A stretch of 53,198 nt of DNA, taken from CAYVRJ01 sp964453645 (GTDB lineage: Bacteria; Bacillota; Clostridia; Christensenellales; JAWKQI01). The stretch spans positions 1 to 53,198 of the forward strand of contig CAYVRJ010000013.1 of assembly GCA_964453645.1 (NCBI GenBank). The letters run 5' to 3'. The translations under genes were made by a program, and so were the position numbers. The notes beneath the pieces were generated by a model. That model was given only the letters and a program-made list of their open reading frames with translations, had not been told where the DNA came from and made no database searches. Each line of letters opens with the position of its first letter. The first letter of the stretch is position 1. Shown piece by piece: positions 39,544-47,222 of the stretch.

Positions 39544-40491
39544 TTATTTGAGTAATTCCTCTTCCCGCTCTCTAAAATAGAGGGTGTCGGATACCAACTT
39601 GTCCTTGGCTTCCTTGGAGTGCTGGCCGTACATGATGGCGTAGGAATTTCTTCCGGGTCCCAAGGGTTCTCCAGTGACGAACCTTCCCTCTTGGTTGTAA
39701 CCCATGACGTACAGTGCACGGATGATGGTATCCACATCCATCATGCCGTTACCCAAGGGTAAGCGGTTGGTGTCCTCGATGTGCAGATTGATGAGCTGGT
39801 CTCCCGCCTCCAAAATCGCTTCGGAAATATGGCTCTCTCCGCACAGCATGTGGAAGATATCCCCGTTGATGTGACCCACGCCCGGGTGGTTTACATCCTG
39901 AATATACTGCTTAGTGGACGCAATGGTGAAACACATACTCACCTCTGCCGAGTTGATGGGTTCCACGGCACACTTGATGCCCGTCTGAACAAAAATATCA
40001 GCAACGCTACGCAGGGTCTGCACGCTTCTCACATAGTCCGAGGTGTCGTAGGGAGCAGAGCGTCCCACGGCACTGGGCACAACCAACAGGTATGTTCCAC
40101 CCACCGCCTTGCAGAACAGTGTTTCTTCAATAATATATTCCTTTGCTGTCTGGCGGGCAAAGTTGTTGTTGGTGTTTAGCGCATTGGAATCTGAAAAGAA
40201 TCCGCATATGCCCGAGCACAACACGCCATATTTATCTAGCAGCTTCTTTACGCCCTCGGCATCGGTTTGATACCCCACATCTTTGCCGCCATAGTTTCCG
40301 CCAATTTCAATGTACGGCACGTGAAACCGTGACAAGCGTTCGATAGATTCTTCTAACTCTTCAAACCCAAACACCCATGTGCTAAAAGAAAGGTTCATGC
40401 GCTTTTTTAGCTTTTCAGGGTGTTCCGCCTTTAGTTTGTCAAAGTCGTACTTGATCCGTTGGTTGATCTCTTCTAACTTTTGCAGTTTCAT
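39544..40491 (-). CDS. sugar phosphate isomerase/epimerase (TIM barrel)
   Basis: A 315-residue AP-endonuclease-2-like TIM barrel of the xylose isomerase-like/inosose dehydratase group. Visible barrel elements are VPYIEIGGNYGGK, LCSGICGFFSD, KCAVEPINSAEV (metal-binding Glu), VGHINGDIFHMLCGE and LINLHIEDTNRLPLGNG. It follows the ABC permease gene by 12 nt and ends the operon, so it probably converts the imported sugar or polyol. The exact substrate is not evident. The first 30 residues form an extra N-terminal helix. Confidence 0.85.
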   Translation of the reverse strand: MKLQKLEEINQRIKYDFDKLKAEHPEKLKKRMNLSFSTWVFGFEELEESIERLSRFHVPYIEIGGNYGGKDVGYQTDAEGVKKLLDKYGVLCSGICGFFSDSNALNTNNNFARQTAKEYIIEETLFCKAVGGTYLLVVPSAVGRSAPYDTSDYVRSVQTLRSVADIFVQTGIKCAVEPINSAEVSMCFTIASTKQYIQDVNHPGVGHINGDIFHMLCGESHISEAILEAGDQLINLHIEDTNRLPLGNGMMDVDTIIRALYVMGYNQEGRFVTGEPLGPGRNSYAIMYGQHSKEAKDKLVSDTLYFREREEELLK

Positions 40492-40503
40492 ACAATTAAC
40501 CTC

Positions 40504-41478
40504 CTATTTAGATACACGCAATCTCATAGAGCTGATTGCAATGGAGAACAAAATCAGGATACCAAAGGAAATTTGCTGCAAGTAGGGGCTTACTTTCAAC
40601 AGGTTGAGTGCGTTGAAAATGACACCCGTCAGCAACACGCCAAAGAATGTGCCCAGCATGTTTCCCTTACCGCCGTTGATGGGTGCACCGCCGATGATAA
40701 CAGCGCCGATAGCCTGCAATTCCATACCCGAACCGGTGGATGCCTGAGAAGCGCCCAAGCGGGAGACGAGAATGATGACGGCGATGCCTGTCATGATGCC
40801 GCTGGTGATAAAGAATTTAATCTTATTCCAATCCACTTTAATACCAGCCAAATACGCAGCATTGGGGTTGTTGCCGATGGCAAATACCCGTCTGCCGAAC
40901 TGGGTGTATTTCAGTATGGAACCAATGGCCAAGTATCCAAAGAAACTGATGACAAACAGCAGGGGAATGGTGCCAAAAATATAAGTTCCCGCCAAGTACT
41001 CCATCTGGTTGAAGATGGTCACGTTTCCTCCGCTGGTAATCGTTAAACACAACCCGGTGTATACGCTGGTGGTTGCCAAGGTGATGATAAACGAAGGAGC
41101 TTTGAATAAAACGGACAGCCAACCGTTCAGTGCCGAACAAGCCGTTGTGATGGCAATGGCCACCAGCATAGCCACAATGTCCGAAGCACCATTTTTAAGG
41201 GCCAAACACATCATGGTACCGGCAAACCCTACGATGGCGCCAATGGATATGTCGAAATTACCCGAAATGATGAGCACGGTGACACCCGCTGCCACCAAAC
41301 CCAAGGTGGAAACCTGGGATAATACGCCTTTAATGTTGTCCACCGAAATAAATCTCGGGTTGATGGATACCGTTACGATTCCAATAAAAAAGATGATCAA
41401 AAACAGATAAAAGGATTGAGAAGCGAACAATCTTCGTGCAATGGTATTGTTGTTCAGTGACGGTCTTTTTGTGTTCAT
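40504..41478 (-). CDS. ribose-type ABC transporter permease
   Basis: A 324-residue RbsC-like integral membrane subunit with about 8-10 helices. Typical segments are ISVDNIKGVLSQVSTLGLVA, GNFDISIGAIVGFAGTMM, FGRRVFAIGNNPNAAYLAGI and AIGAVIIGGAPINGGKGNML, the last near the coupling region for the ATPase. It is 14 nt after the ATP-binding gene and probably works as a homodimer with it. Substrate class: monosaccharide or related small molecule. Confidence 0.93.
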   Translation of the reverse strand: MNTKRPSLNNNTIARRLFASQSFYLFLIIFFIGIVTVSINPRFISVDNIKGVLSQVSTLGLVAAGVTVLIISGNFDISIGAIVGFAGTMMCLALKNGASDIVAMLVAIAITTACSALNGWLSVLFKAPSFIITLATTSVYTGLCLTITSGGNVTIFNQMEYLAGTYIFGTIPLLFVISFFGYLAIGSILKYTQFGRRVFAIGNNPNAAYLAGIKVDWNKIKFFITSGIMTGIAVIILVSRLGASQASTGSGMELQAIGAVIIGGAPINGGKGNMLGTFFGVLLTGVIFNALNLLKVSPYLQQISFGILILFSIAISSMRLRVSK

Positions 41479-41492
41479 GTTAATTACCTCCT

Positions 41493-42977
41493 CTACGCAA
41501 TTCCCAGATACATTTCCATCAGCTTACTTTCGGTCATGTTCTCGGGTGAGACTATTTTAATGAGTTTGCCCTCCCTCAAAATGCCGATTCTGTCGCTCAT
41601 AGAAAGCAACTCCGGCATATCCGAGGAAACCATGATCACCGCCTTACCCTGCTTTGCGATCTCGATCATGAGTTTGTAAATCTCTTCTCTTGCACCTATA
41701 TCCACGCCCTTGGTGGGTTCGTCAAAAATGTATATGCTGCAATCGGTCAACAGCCACCGGGCCAACACGCTCTTTTGCTGATTGCCCCCCGATAGCCGCT
41801 GTATTTCCTGTTCCGCTCCAGTGGTCTTTAAGTTCAGCTTTTTAATTAACTCTTTGGATGCTGCCCTGTCCTCGTGTAGGTTGAGAAAGACTTTTTCTTC
41901 GTTGCGCACAATGCAGATGTTTTCTAATATACTCCGGTCTAGGAACATGGCCTGTGCCTTTCGGTCTTCCCCCAGCATACAAATTCCCTTGCGAATGGCA
42001 TCTCTGGGGCTTTTGACACTCACTTCTTTTCCATCGATGAACAGTTTGCCCTTTTGCCTCTTGTCCGCACCAAAGATCAACCGCACCAATTCCGTTCTGC
42101 CCGAACCAACCAAACCGCCAATGCCAAAGATTTCGCCTTTTTTAACATTGAACGAAATGTCATCTACTTTCGGCAAAGAAGTCACATTCTCTATCCGCAG
42201 CAACTCGCTGCCGATGGGCACCCGCTCTCTGTCGTAGAACAGGGACGCTTCCCGGCCCACCATGGCGGAGATGATCTCTTGCTCGGTCACTTTTGCGGCT
42301 TCGAAACATCCGGTGACGGTGCCATCCTTAATGACAGTGATTCTATCTGCAAGTTCAAACACTTCTTCCAGATAGTGAGAAATATATATAATGCCGATTC
42401 CGTCTGAAGCCAGTTTTTTTACAGTTTGCAAAAGCACCTTGGATTCTTCTTCTCCCAGTGAAACCGTGGGTTCGTCCATGATGATCACTTTCGCATTGCG
42501 CTTTAACGCCTTTACGATTTGCAGGATTTGCTTTTGCGCTGGTGAAAGGTTTTCCACAATTGCCTCGGGATCCAGCGTTATTTTTAAGTCGTCTAAAATT
42601 TTGTTGGTGATTTTAATTTGTTCGCTTTTGTCGATAAATCCAGCCTTAGAGAGTTCGCTGCCCAAAAAGATGTTGTCTGCAACGCTTAGGGTTTCGGCCA
42701 GATCCGAATCCTGATAGATGGTTGAAATTCCTAAGCTGATGGGCATTTGGGGATTGCTGTACTTATACTTTTCGCCAAATATTGTTATTTCGCCGTAGTC
42801 ATAGGTAATTGCCCCGGAAAGTATTTTGATAAACGTTGATTTTCCCGCACCGTTTTCTCCCACGATACAGTGAATCTCTCCCATATTGAGAGTAAAATCA
42901 ATGTTTCTCAGCACAGTTACGCCCGAATAACTTTTGGTGATATTGGTTAGTTCTAAAATTTGTTTTTTGTCACTCAT
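41493..42977 (-). CDS. ribose-type ABC transporter ATP-binding protein (two ATPase domains)
   Basis: A 494-residue RbsA/MglA-type protein with two fused ATPase cassettes. The first has Walker A GENGAGKST (about 38-46), signature LSPAQKQ and Walker B VIIMDEPT. The second has a degenerate Walker A GLVGSGRTE (about 288) and signature LSGGNQQK with IYIFDEPTKGVD. Degeneration of the second P-loop is normal in this family. It energises import with the permease encoded next. The gene lies 80 nt after the binding-protein gene, behind a stem-loop. Confidence 0.95.
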   Translation of the reverse strand: MSDKKQILELTNITKSYSGVTVLRNIDFTLNMGEIHCIVGENGAGKSTFIKILSGAITYDYGEITIFGEKYKYSNPQMPISLGISTIYQDSDLAETLSVADNIFLGSELSKAGFIDKSEQIKITNKILDDLKITLDPEAIVENLSPAQKQILQIVKALKRNAKVIIMDEPTVSLGEEESKVLLQTVKKLASDGIGIIYISHYLEEVFELADRITVIKDGTVTGCFEAAKVTEQEIISAMVGREASLFYDRERVPIGSELLRIENVTSLPKVDDISFNVKKGEIFGIGGLVGSGRTELVRLIFGADKRQKGKLFIDGKEVSVKSPRDAIRKGICMLGEDRKAQAMFLDRSILENICIVRNEEKVFLNLHEDRAASKELIKKLNLKTTGAEQEIQRLSGGNQQKSVLARWLLTDCSIYIFDEPTKGVDIGAREEIYKLMIEIAKQGKAVIMVSSDMPELLSMSDRIGILREGKLIKIVSPENMTESKLMEMYLGIA

Positions 42978-43005
42978 GAGATTCCCTCCTCAAAGGGAAT
43001 TGACG

Positions 43006-43035
43006 ATGAGCGCACCCATTGAAGGATACGCTCAT
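43006..43035 (-). other. stem-loop between binding-protein and ATPase genes
   Basis: ATGAGCG (43006-43012) and CGCTCAT (43029-43035) are perfect inverted arms with a 16-nt loop, no T run. Such intergenic hairpins after solute-binding genes commonly protect the upstream mRNA so that the binding protein is made in excess. Confidence 0.6.
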
Positions 43036-43057
43036 ACGCTCAATTAACCCTTTTTTC

Positions 43058-44161
43058 TTAATACCACATTAACTCAGGATAGAAGTCTTTTGTCAGTTCC
43101 TTGAAGATTTCGTTTCTGTGCCAAGGAATAATGATCTTAGGATCGGGATTTTCTGTATCTTTTTGTGTTACAGCAGCGATGGGGATCATCTTCTGCTCGT
43201 TCTTATAGTCGATTTTGCCATTGATCTGGCTGTACAGCATTCTGAAGGAGATGTAACCTTCGAGTCCGGGGGAGCTGGAGATTGTCATCTGAATGTCGCC
43301 ATTCTTAACCATTTCAATACCCATATCCTGACCGTTTTGTGTGATGACTTTGTAGGGGTTGTTCAGCTTGCCAGCGTTCTTGAGTACGCGAACAACTGCT
43401 GCTGCCATTTCTTCCTGCATTACGAAAATTGTTTCGAAATCAAGGCCACCGTTAATTAAGTCTTCTGCAACTGCTGCTGCCTTGTCGGGGTTATATTCTG
43501 CAACGCGGGTGTCTAACAACTTGTTTTTGCCAAGTTCTTTAGACTTTTCTTCCATACCCTTGTTTACAAAGATGCAGGGGTAGTGCTCAAAGTTGCCGGT
43601 GATGATTACGTAATCGCCTTTGGTGTTCTCTGCCATCCACTCAGCATACATTTCGCCCATCTTGTACCAGTCGAAGTCCACGCAAGCCATGAGGTCAGCG
43701 CCTTTGTTCAAAGCCTGTCCAACGCTGTCGGGAACAACCAGGGGAATTCCTGCTTCTGCCATCTTTCTTGCTGCCAGTGCTGCACCGTTTTCGTTGAAGG
43801 AAAACATGCATACGCCGTCCACCTTTTCGGTGATGCAAAGATCGATGTTTGCAACTTCTTTGTCTACATCGTAGTCAGAAGGGAAGACCAGCACTTCAGC
43901 ACCGATTTCTTCTGCTGCATACTTAAAGCTGTCTACAATTTCAACATACCAGTTTGCATCCAGAGAAGGAATGATGAAAGCGAACTTCAGTTGTTCATCG
44001 CCTTTGGGTGCTTCGGGTGCCGCTGGCTCAGCGGGTGTTTCGCCTTCTGGCGCTGCGGGAGCTTCGTTTTCGGGTGCTTTTGGCGCTTCGGGTGCAGCGC
44101 AGCCCACAAGGATTGCAGCAAACATCAGCAAAGCGACAACCAAACTCAATGTCTTTTTCAT
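43058..44161 (-). CDS. sugar ABC transporter substrate-binding lipoprotein
   Basis: A 367-residue periplasmic-binding-protein type I (RbsB-like) lipoprotein: signal MKKTLSLVVALLMFAAI, lipobox LVGCA (Cys21), then an unusually Ala/Pro/Glu-rich stalk of about 30 residues (EAPKAPENEAPAAPEGE), then the two-lobed domain (KFAFIIPSLDANWYVEIVDS, VDGVCMFSFNENGAALAARK, ITGNFEHYPC, FETIFVMQEEMAAAVVRVL). It is the first and probably most expressed gene of the operon. The good ribosome site AAAGGAGA (44206-44199) is 37 nt from the ATG, with a perfect hairpin between them. Confidence 0.93.
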   Translation of the reverse strand: MKKTLSLVVALLMFAAILVGCAAPEAPKAPENEAPAAPEGETPAEPAAPEAPKGDEQLKFAFIIPSLDANWYVEIVDSFKYAAEEIGAEVLVFPSDYDVDKEVANIDLCITEKVDGVCMFSFNENGAALAARKMAEAGIPLVVPDSVGQALNKGADLMACVDFDWYKMGEMYAEWMAENTKGDYVIITGNFEHYPCIFVNKGMEEKSKELGKNKLLDTRVAEYNPDKAAAVAEDLINGGLDFETIFVMQEEMAAAVVRVLKNAGKLNNPYKVITQNGQDMGIEMVKNGDIQMTISSSPGLEGYISFRMLYSQINGKIDYKNEQKMIPIAAVTQKDTENPDPKIIIPWHRNEIFKELTKDFYPELMWY

Positions 44162-44171
44162 TACGCTCTTC

Positions 44172-44198
44172 GTGTATCTGTGTTTGATTGTGATACAC
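44172..44198 (-). promoter_or_regulatory. inverted repeat between ribosome site and start of the binding-protein gene
   Basis: GTGTATC (44172-44178) and GATACAC (44192-44198) are exact inverted arms with a 13-nt loop. The arms lie precisely between AAAGGAGA and the ATG. If folded in the mRNA, the remaining distance is 10 nt, a workable spacing. It could instead be a repressor operator. Confidence 0.5.
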
Positions 44199-44277
44199 TC
44201 TCCTTTAATATTTTTAGGTTTTTGAAAATGAGATACCTATAAACTCAAATCAAGTTCAACAATTTTGGATATAAACG

Positions 44278-44345
44278 TTTCAATAGTAAAATATCAACTT
44301 TGTGAACAAATAATATCACATGAAAAATCATATTTCAATAGTAAA
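44278..44345. promoter_or_regulatory. 13-bp direct repeats, candidate operators of the DeoR-type regulator
   Basis: TTTCAATAGTAAA occurs exactly at 44278-44290 and 44333-44345, 55 bp apart. The second copy overlaps the -35 of the transporter promoter. They lie in the divergent gap between the regulator gene and the operon it likely controls. Confidence 0.55.
44310..44338 (-). promoter_or_regulatory. promoter of the sugar transporter operon
   Basis: Minus strand TTGAAA (44338-44333), 17 nt, TATTAT (44315-44310). The -35 is part of the direct repeat, so regulator binding would block it. Confidence 0.6.
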
Positions 44346-44401
44346 TTTTAATAATTATGAGTTTTTATGTTCTTTTTTGCAAATAATATAAAAAGAACTT
44401 C

Positions 44402-44430
44402 TTGAAAAGTGTGTCCATCATCGCTATACT
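44402..44430 (+). promoter_or_regulatory. promoter of the DeoR-type regulator gene
   Basis: TTGAAA (44402-44407), 17 nt, TATACT (44425-44430). Confidence 0.75.
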
Positions 44431-44477
44431 TAATGCGTATCGGATGATATTACATATATTTTGGGGTGAAAAAACGT

Positions 44478-45239
44478 ATGAACTCTTCGGAAAGACGGCT
44501 AGAAATCTATAAAAAACTGCTGGAAGAAGAATATTTAGATGTAAACGAACTGGCTTCCCTGTTTAATGTTTCGGCAATGACCATTCGCCGGGATCTGGCA
44601 ATTTATGAAAAACAAGGCATCTTAACAACTGCCTACGGCGGTGCATATTTAAACCAAGATGCACTGGTGCAGGACGCACCCTCTCCCCTTCAAAGCCGGT
44701 TGGACGTTTCCACCCGCAAGATGGGGGAAGTTGCATCGGCCCTGTTGCGCAACGGTCAATCTATTTTTTTAGATGCGAATATGAACACACTGGGCATTGT
44801 GTACGGCCTAAAAGATTTAAAACTCACAGTGGTGACCAACTCCTTGGATGCAGCCAACATACTTCGCACTTTCCCCAAAATTAAGCTTATCATTGCACCC
44901 GGCACCTACAACAACGAGCTGAGTGGCCTTGTGAGCAGTGTCACTATTTCCTTTTTACGCCAGTTCAGCTTTGATGCGGCTATTCTTGGGGGAACCAGTA
45001 TGGACATTGCCTATGGGCTGACGGTAGACGACGAGACAGATGCGCACCTAAAGGCAACGGCTGCCGATTGTGCCAAACAGAATATTGTCATGTTAAACAG
45101 CACAAATATAGGGGAATCGTCCTTTGCACAGGCCATTCCCCTTCGTAAAATCAACTATCTGGTGACGGATTCGAATATTTCCGATGAATCCCGCACTGCC
45201 TTTGAGCACCGGGGCGTACAGGTTATTGTTGGGCTGTAG
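44478..45239 (+). CDS. DeoR/GlpR-family sugar-responsive transcriptional regulator
   Basis: The 253-residue protein has an N-terminal DeoR winged helix (about 15-65: LDVNELASLFNVSAMTIRRD, GILTTAYGGAYL) and a C-terminal sugar-phosphate isomerase-like sensor (about 75-250: QSIFLDANMNTLGIVYGL, TVVTNSLDAANIL, AILGGTSMDIAYGLTVDDE). DeoR proteins sense a phosphorylated sugar and repress sugar operons. It is divergent from the ABC transporter operon and adjacent to ribokinase, both likely targets. ATG 44478 fits GGGGTGA at 44463-44469 better than the GTG at 44466, which lies inside it. Confidence 0.92.
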   Translation: MNSSERRLEIYKKLLEEEYLDVNELASLFNVSAMTIRRDLAIYEKQGILTTAYGGAYLNQDALVQDAPSPLQSRLDVSTRKMGEVASALLRNGQSIFLDANMNTLGIVYGLKDLKLTVVTNSLDAANILRTFPKIKLIIAPGTYNNELSGLVSSVTISFLRQFSFDAAILGGTSMDIAYGLTVDDETDAHLKATAADCAKQNIVMLNSTNIGESSFAQAIPLRKINYLVTDSNISDESRTAFEHRGVQVIVGL

Positions 45240-45245
45240 AAGTTT

Positions 45246-45369
45246 CCGGGGCTACTCGCCCTTCTTTTTTCGGGGCTACTCGCCCTTCTTTTTCCGGGGG
45301 CTACTCGCCCCCGCACCCCTCGGCAGGGACTGAGTCCCTGCACCCCTTGTCGCAAAGCGGATGCTTTGC
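45246..45369. repeat. tandem terminator-like hairpins and palindromes after the regulator gene
   Basis: Three consecutive units of about 24 nt share CGGGGCTACTCGCCC followed by pyrimidines (45246-45270, 45271-45293, 45294-45313). Each is a GGGC-TACTC-GCCC hairpin and the first two run into CTTCTTTTT. Then come GCAGGGAC-TGA-GTCCCTGC (45323-45341) and GCAAAGC-GGAT-GCTTTGC (45352-45369), the latter the same module as at 12027-12044. The array starts 6 nt after the regulator stop codon. Confidence 0.8.
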
Positions 45370-45486
45370 TATGGTGTTAACAATTAAAAATGACCCCTTG
45401 CGTTTAAGCAAAGGGCAATTGTTTTTTAAAGTTATCCAATGTGGATAGAGTTACTTATTATATATATGAAGATTTAGAAGATTTAA
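45370..45486. other. AT-rich spacer with no feature recognised
   Basis: Between the two repeat blocks I see no gene, promoter of good quality or stable hairpin apart from short AT palindromes near 45458. Confidence 0.5.
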
Positions 45487-45578
45487 CAAAACGACAGCTT
45501 TGCGTCAATAAGTTTTTGGGATTCCAAAGGGTATTTTTTCAAAAATACCCTTTGGCGAGGTTTGGAGTGGAACCCCAA
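45487..45578 (-). repeat. 92-bp dispersed repeat copy (inverted relative to 11952-12043)
   Basis: Read on the minus strand this matches 11952-12043 over 92 nt at about 89% identity by eye. It includes the identical perfect 15-bp arms CCAAAGGGTATTTTT/AAAAATACCCTTTGG (45524-45538, 45541-45555). It begins 10 nt after the ribokinase stop codon, in the same orientation relative to that gene as the other copy has to metA. The hairpin plus T-rich sequence may terminate rbsK transcription. Confidence 0.85.
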
Positions 45579-45588
45579 AAACAACAAC

Positions 45589-46518
45589 TCACTCGTGTTC
45601 TTTGAGAAATTGTTCGACTTCAGCCTTGCCCCGAATGGAATTCTGAGCACCCACCGTCATAATCGCAAGGGAACCGCAGGCGTTGCCATAGCGCAGCGCT
45701 TGGCGCACATCCATACCCACGCTCAAGCCATAGGCAAATCCGCCAATAAAACTATCTCCCGCAGCAGTGGTGTCCACAGGCTTCACATCATCAAAGGTGG
45801 GAACAATATATTCTTCCGAACCATTGTTAAAATAACTACCCTTCTCACCTAAAGTGATACAAACATTTTTGCAGCCCTTGTCTAAAAACCACTGGGCTGA
45901 TTGTTTTGCCCATACGTCAAGGGGCATATCCTTGCGCAAAATTCCCGTAAACACTTCGCTCTCCGTCTCGTTGGGTAAAATATAATCGCATAGGGCAAAC
46001 ACGCTGTCACTCAAGGGCAGAGCGGGTGCAGGGTTTAAAATGGTGGTCACGCCCAACTCCTTCGCCTTTTTTAACCCATACTCCATGGTTGCAAGGTCGG
46101 TTTCACACTGGGTGATAAACAGTTTACACGTCTTTAAAACCTCCAGCGCACTGTCCACCAGAGCGGGTGTGAGGGTTCGATTGGTGCCGGGAGAGTAGAC
46201 CAGCATGTTTTTTCCCTGTTTGTCCACATAAATGGTGCACACGCCCGTCTTGCCGCCCTGCTCAATATTTAAAAATGTGGTGTCCACTCCCTTGCCCCCA
46301 AGGTTTTCCCGAACGATCCTGCCGTTGTCGTCATCGCCTGTGTTGCCGAGAAATACGGTTTTGGCACCCAGCAGCGCCGTTTGGGTGGCTTGGTTGGACC
46401 CCTTGCCCCCCGTAAACATTTCAACGCCATGCCCTTCCACGGTTTCGCCTACGCTGGGTAGTTTCTCCGCCTTGGCAACGATATCGTAGTTGATGCTGCC
46501 CAAAATAAAAATGCTCAT
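45589..46518 (-). CDS. rbsK: ribokinase
   Basis: PfkB-family ribokinase (309 residues) that phosphorylates ribose (or a similar sugar) at C5. Visible are the start MSIFILGSINYDIVAKAEKL, the sugar-binding GGKGSNQATQTALLGA and the catalytic/anion-hole DTTAAGDSFIGGFAYGL with the base Asp. I use the ATG at 46518 with GGAGG and 4-nt spacing; the open frame upstream is not coding-like. It probably handles the product of the ribose-type transporter encoded nearby and would be under the DeoR-type regulator. A 3' palindromic repeat follows the stop. Confidence 0.92.
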   Translation of the reverse strand: MSIFILGSINYDIVAKAEKLPSVGETVEGHGVEMFTGGKGSNQATQTALLGAKTVFLGNTGDDDNGRIVRENLGGKGVDTTFLNIEQGGKTGVCTIYVDKQGKNMLVYSPGTNRTLTPALVDSALEVLKTCKLFITQCETDLATMEYGLKKAKELGVTTILNPAPALPLSDSVFALCDYILPNETESEVFTGILRKDMPLDVWAKQSAQWFLDKGCKNVCITLGEKGSYFNNGSEEYIVPTFDDVKPVDTTAAGDSFIGGFAYGLSVGMDVRQALRYGNACGSLAIMTVGAQNSIRGKAEVEQFLKEHE

Positions 46519-46565
46519 GTTTCCTCCAAATGGTATCAATGATTTCAAATATTTACTTCATATTT

Positions 46566-46594
46566 ATTATAATGCAAGGTTCAATTGTCTGCAA
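46566..46594 (-). promoter_or_regulatory. promoter of rbsK
   Basis: Minus strand TTGCAG (46594-46589), 17 nt, TATAAT (46571-46566), about 50 nt upstream of the start. Confidence 0.6.
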
Positions 46595-46705
46595 CCACTG
46601 AAATTTGTTACCTAAATTATACCAAATGACAGGTTTTTGATGCCGTTTTTGCCCTAAATATAGGCATTATCACTAAAAAAATATATTAAAAATGGAGGAA
46701 AAGTA

Positions 46706-46734
46706 TTGCAAGTGGAGAAATATTATAGTACAAT
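46706..46734 (+). promoter_or_regulatory. promoter of the dcw (division and cell wall) cluster
   Basis: TTGCAA (46706-46711), 17 nt, TACAAT (46729-46734). Confidence 0.7.
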
Positions 46735-46743
46735 GAGCGAAAG

Positions 46744-46768
46744 TGGAGTGAAGTGGAGCCAAATGGAG
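46744..46768 (+). promoter_or_regulatory. MraZ-box direct repeats
   Basis: TGGAG occurs at 46744, 46754 and 46764, each separated by 5 nt, i.e. on one DNA face. MraZ is known to bind repeats of TGGGN with 5-nt spacers upstream of its own gene. Additional TGGAG copies at 46693 and 46713 surround the -35. The pentamer here is TGGAG rather than TGGGA, a lineage variant. Confidence 0.7.
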
Positions 46769-46788
46769 TGAGTTAGCGAGGTATAGAA

Positions 46789-47220
46789 GTGCTCATCGGT
46801 TCGTTTCAACATACGGTTGATGTAAAAGGGCGAATATTTATACCTTCCAAGCTCAAAGCTGATTTGGGTGAGACCTTTGTTGTTGTCCGAGGGATGACGA
46901 AAAACCTCATGGTGTTTCCCCAGAAGATGTTCGAGACCTTTGTTGCAAAGTACGAACAGATTCCCATTTCCGACATTGAGATGCAAGACCTGTTCCGCTT
47001 GTTCTTTGCCAGTGCATGTGAATGCGAGGTGGACAAGCAGGGGAGGGTTGTTCTGCCCCAAGAGCTCAGAGATTATGCAGGCATTGAGGAAAATGTAACA
47101 ATAGTGGGCATGATCACCAGGCTGGAAATTTGGGCAACCGAAAACTACACTGGAGCAAGTGAAATGTCATCGGAGGATTATGCAAAGAACCTCAAGAAGA
47201 TGGCAGTTCTGGGGATATAA
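46789..47220 (+). CDS. mraZ: transcriptional regulator MraZ
   Basis: A 143-residue MraZ with two SpoVT/AbrB-like swapped-hairpin repeats, each with the DxxxR-type signature (VDVKGRIFIPSKL, about 10-22; VDKQGRVVLPQEL, about 81-93). It forms a ring that represses the division cluster by binding the repeats just upstream. It starts at GTG 46789 with GAGGT 6 nt upstream. rsmH begins 2 nt after its stop. Confidence 0.95.
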   Translation: MLIGSFQHTVDVKGRIFIPSKLKADLGETFVVVRGMTKNLMVFPQKMFETFVAKYEQIPISDIEMQDLFRLFFASACECEVDKQGRVVLPQELRDYAGIEENVTIVGMITRLEIWATENYTGASEMSSEDYAKNLKKMAVLGI

Positions 47221-47222
47221 CA

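Noticed and set aside
44044..44198. GTG-initiated upstream ORF directly after AAAGGAGA in the binding-protein leader
   Set aside because: It would read through the lipoprotein gene in another frame and give Arg/Ser-rich sequence; the lipoprotein signal in the other frame is clear.
43583..44242. 219-codon frame opposite the substrate-binding lipoprotein gene
   Set aside because: Antisense shadow, Cys- and Phe-rich without any domain.
45246..45313. Three tandem units as a CRISPR array
   Set aside because: There are no unique spacers of equal length and each unit is a terminator-like hairpin. No cas genes are present.
45155..45355. Minus-strand frame rich in Arg, Ser and Pro after the regulator gene
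   Set aside because: It consists of the translated tandem hairpin repeats and overlaps the regulator gene.
45443..45600. Plus-strand open frame through the AT-rich spacer and dispersed repeat
   Set aside because: It has no ribosome site and most of its length is the palindromic repeat.
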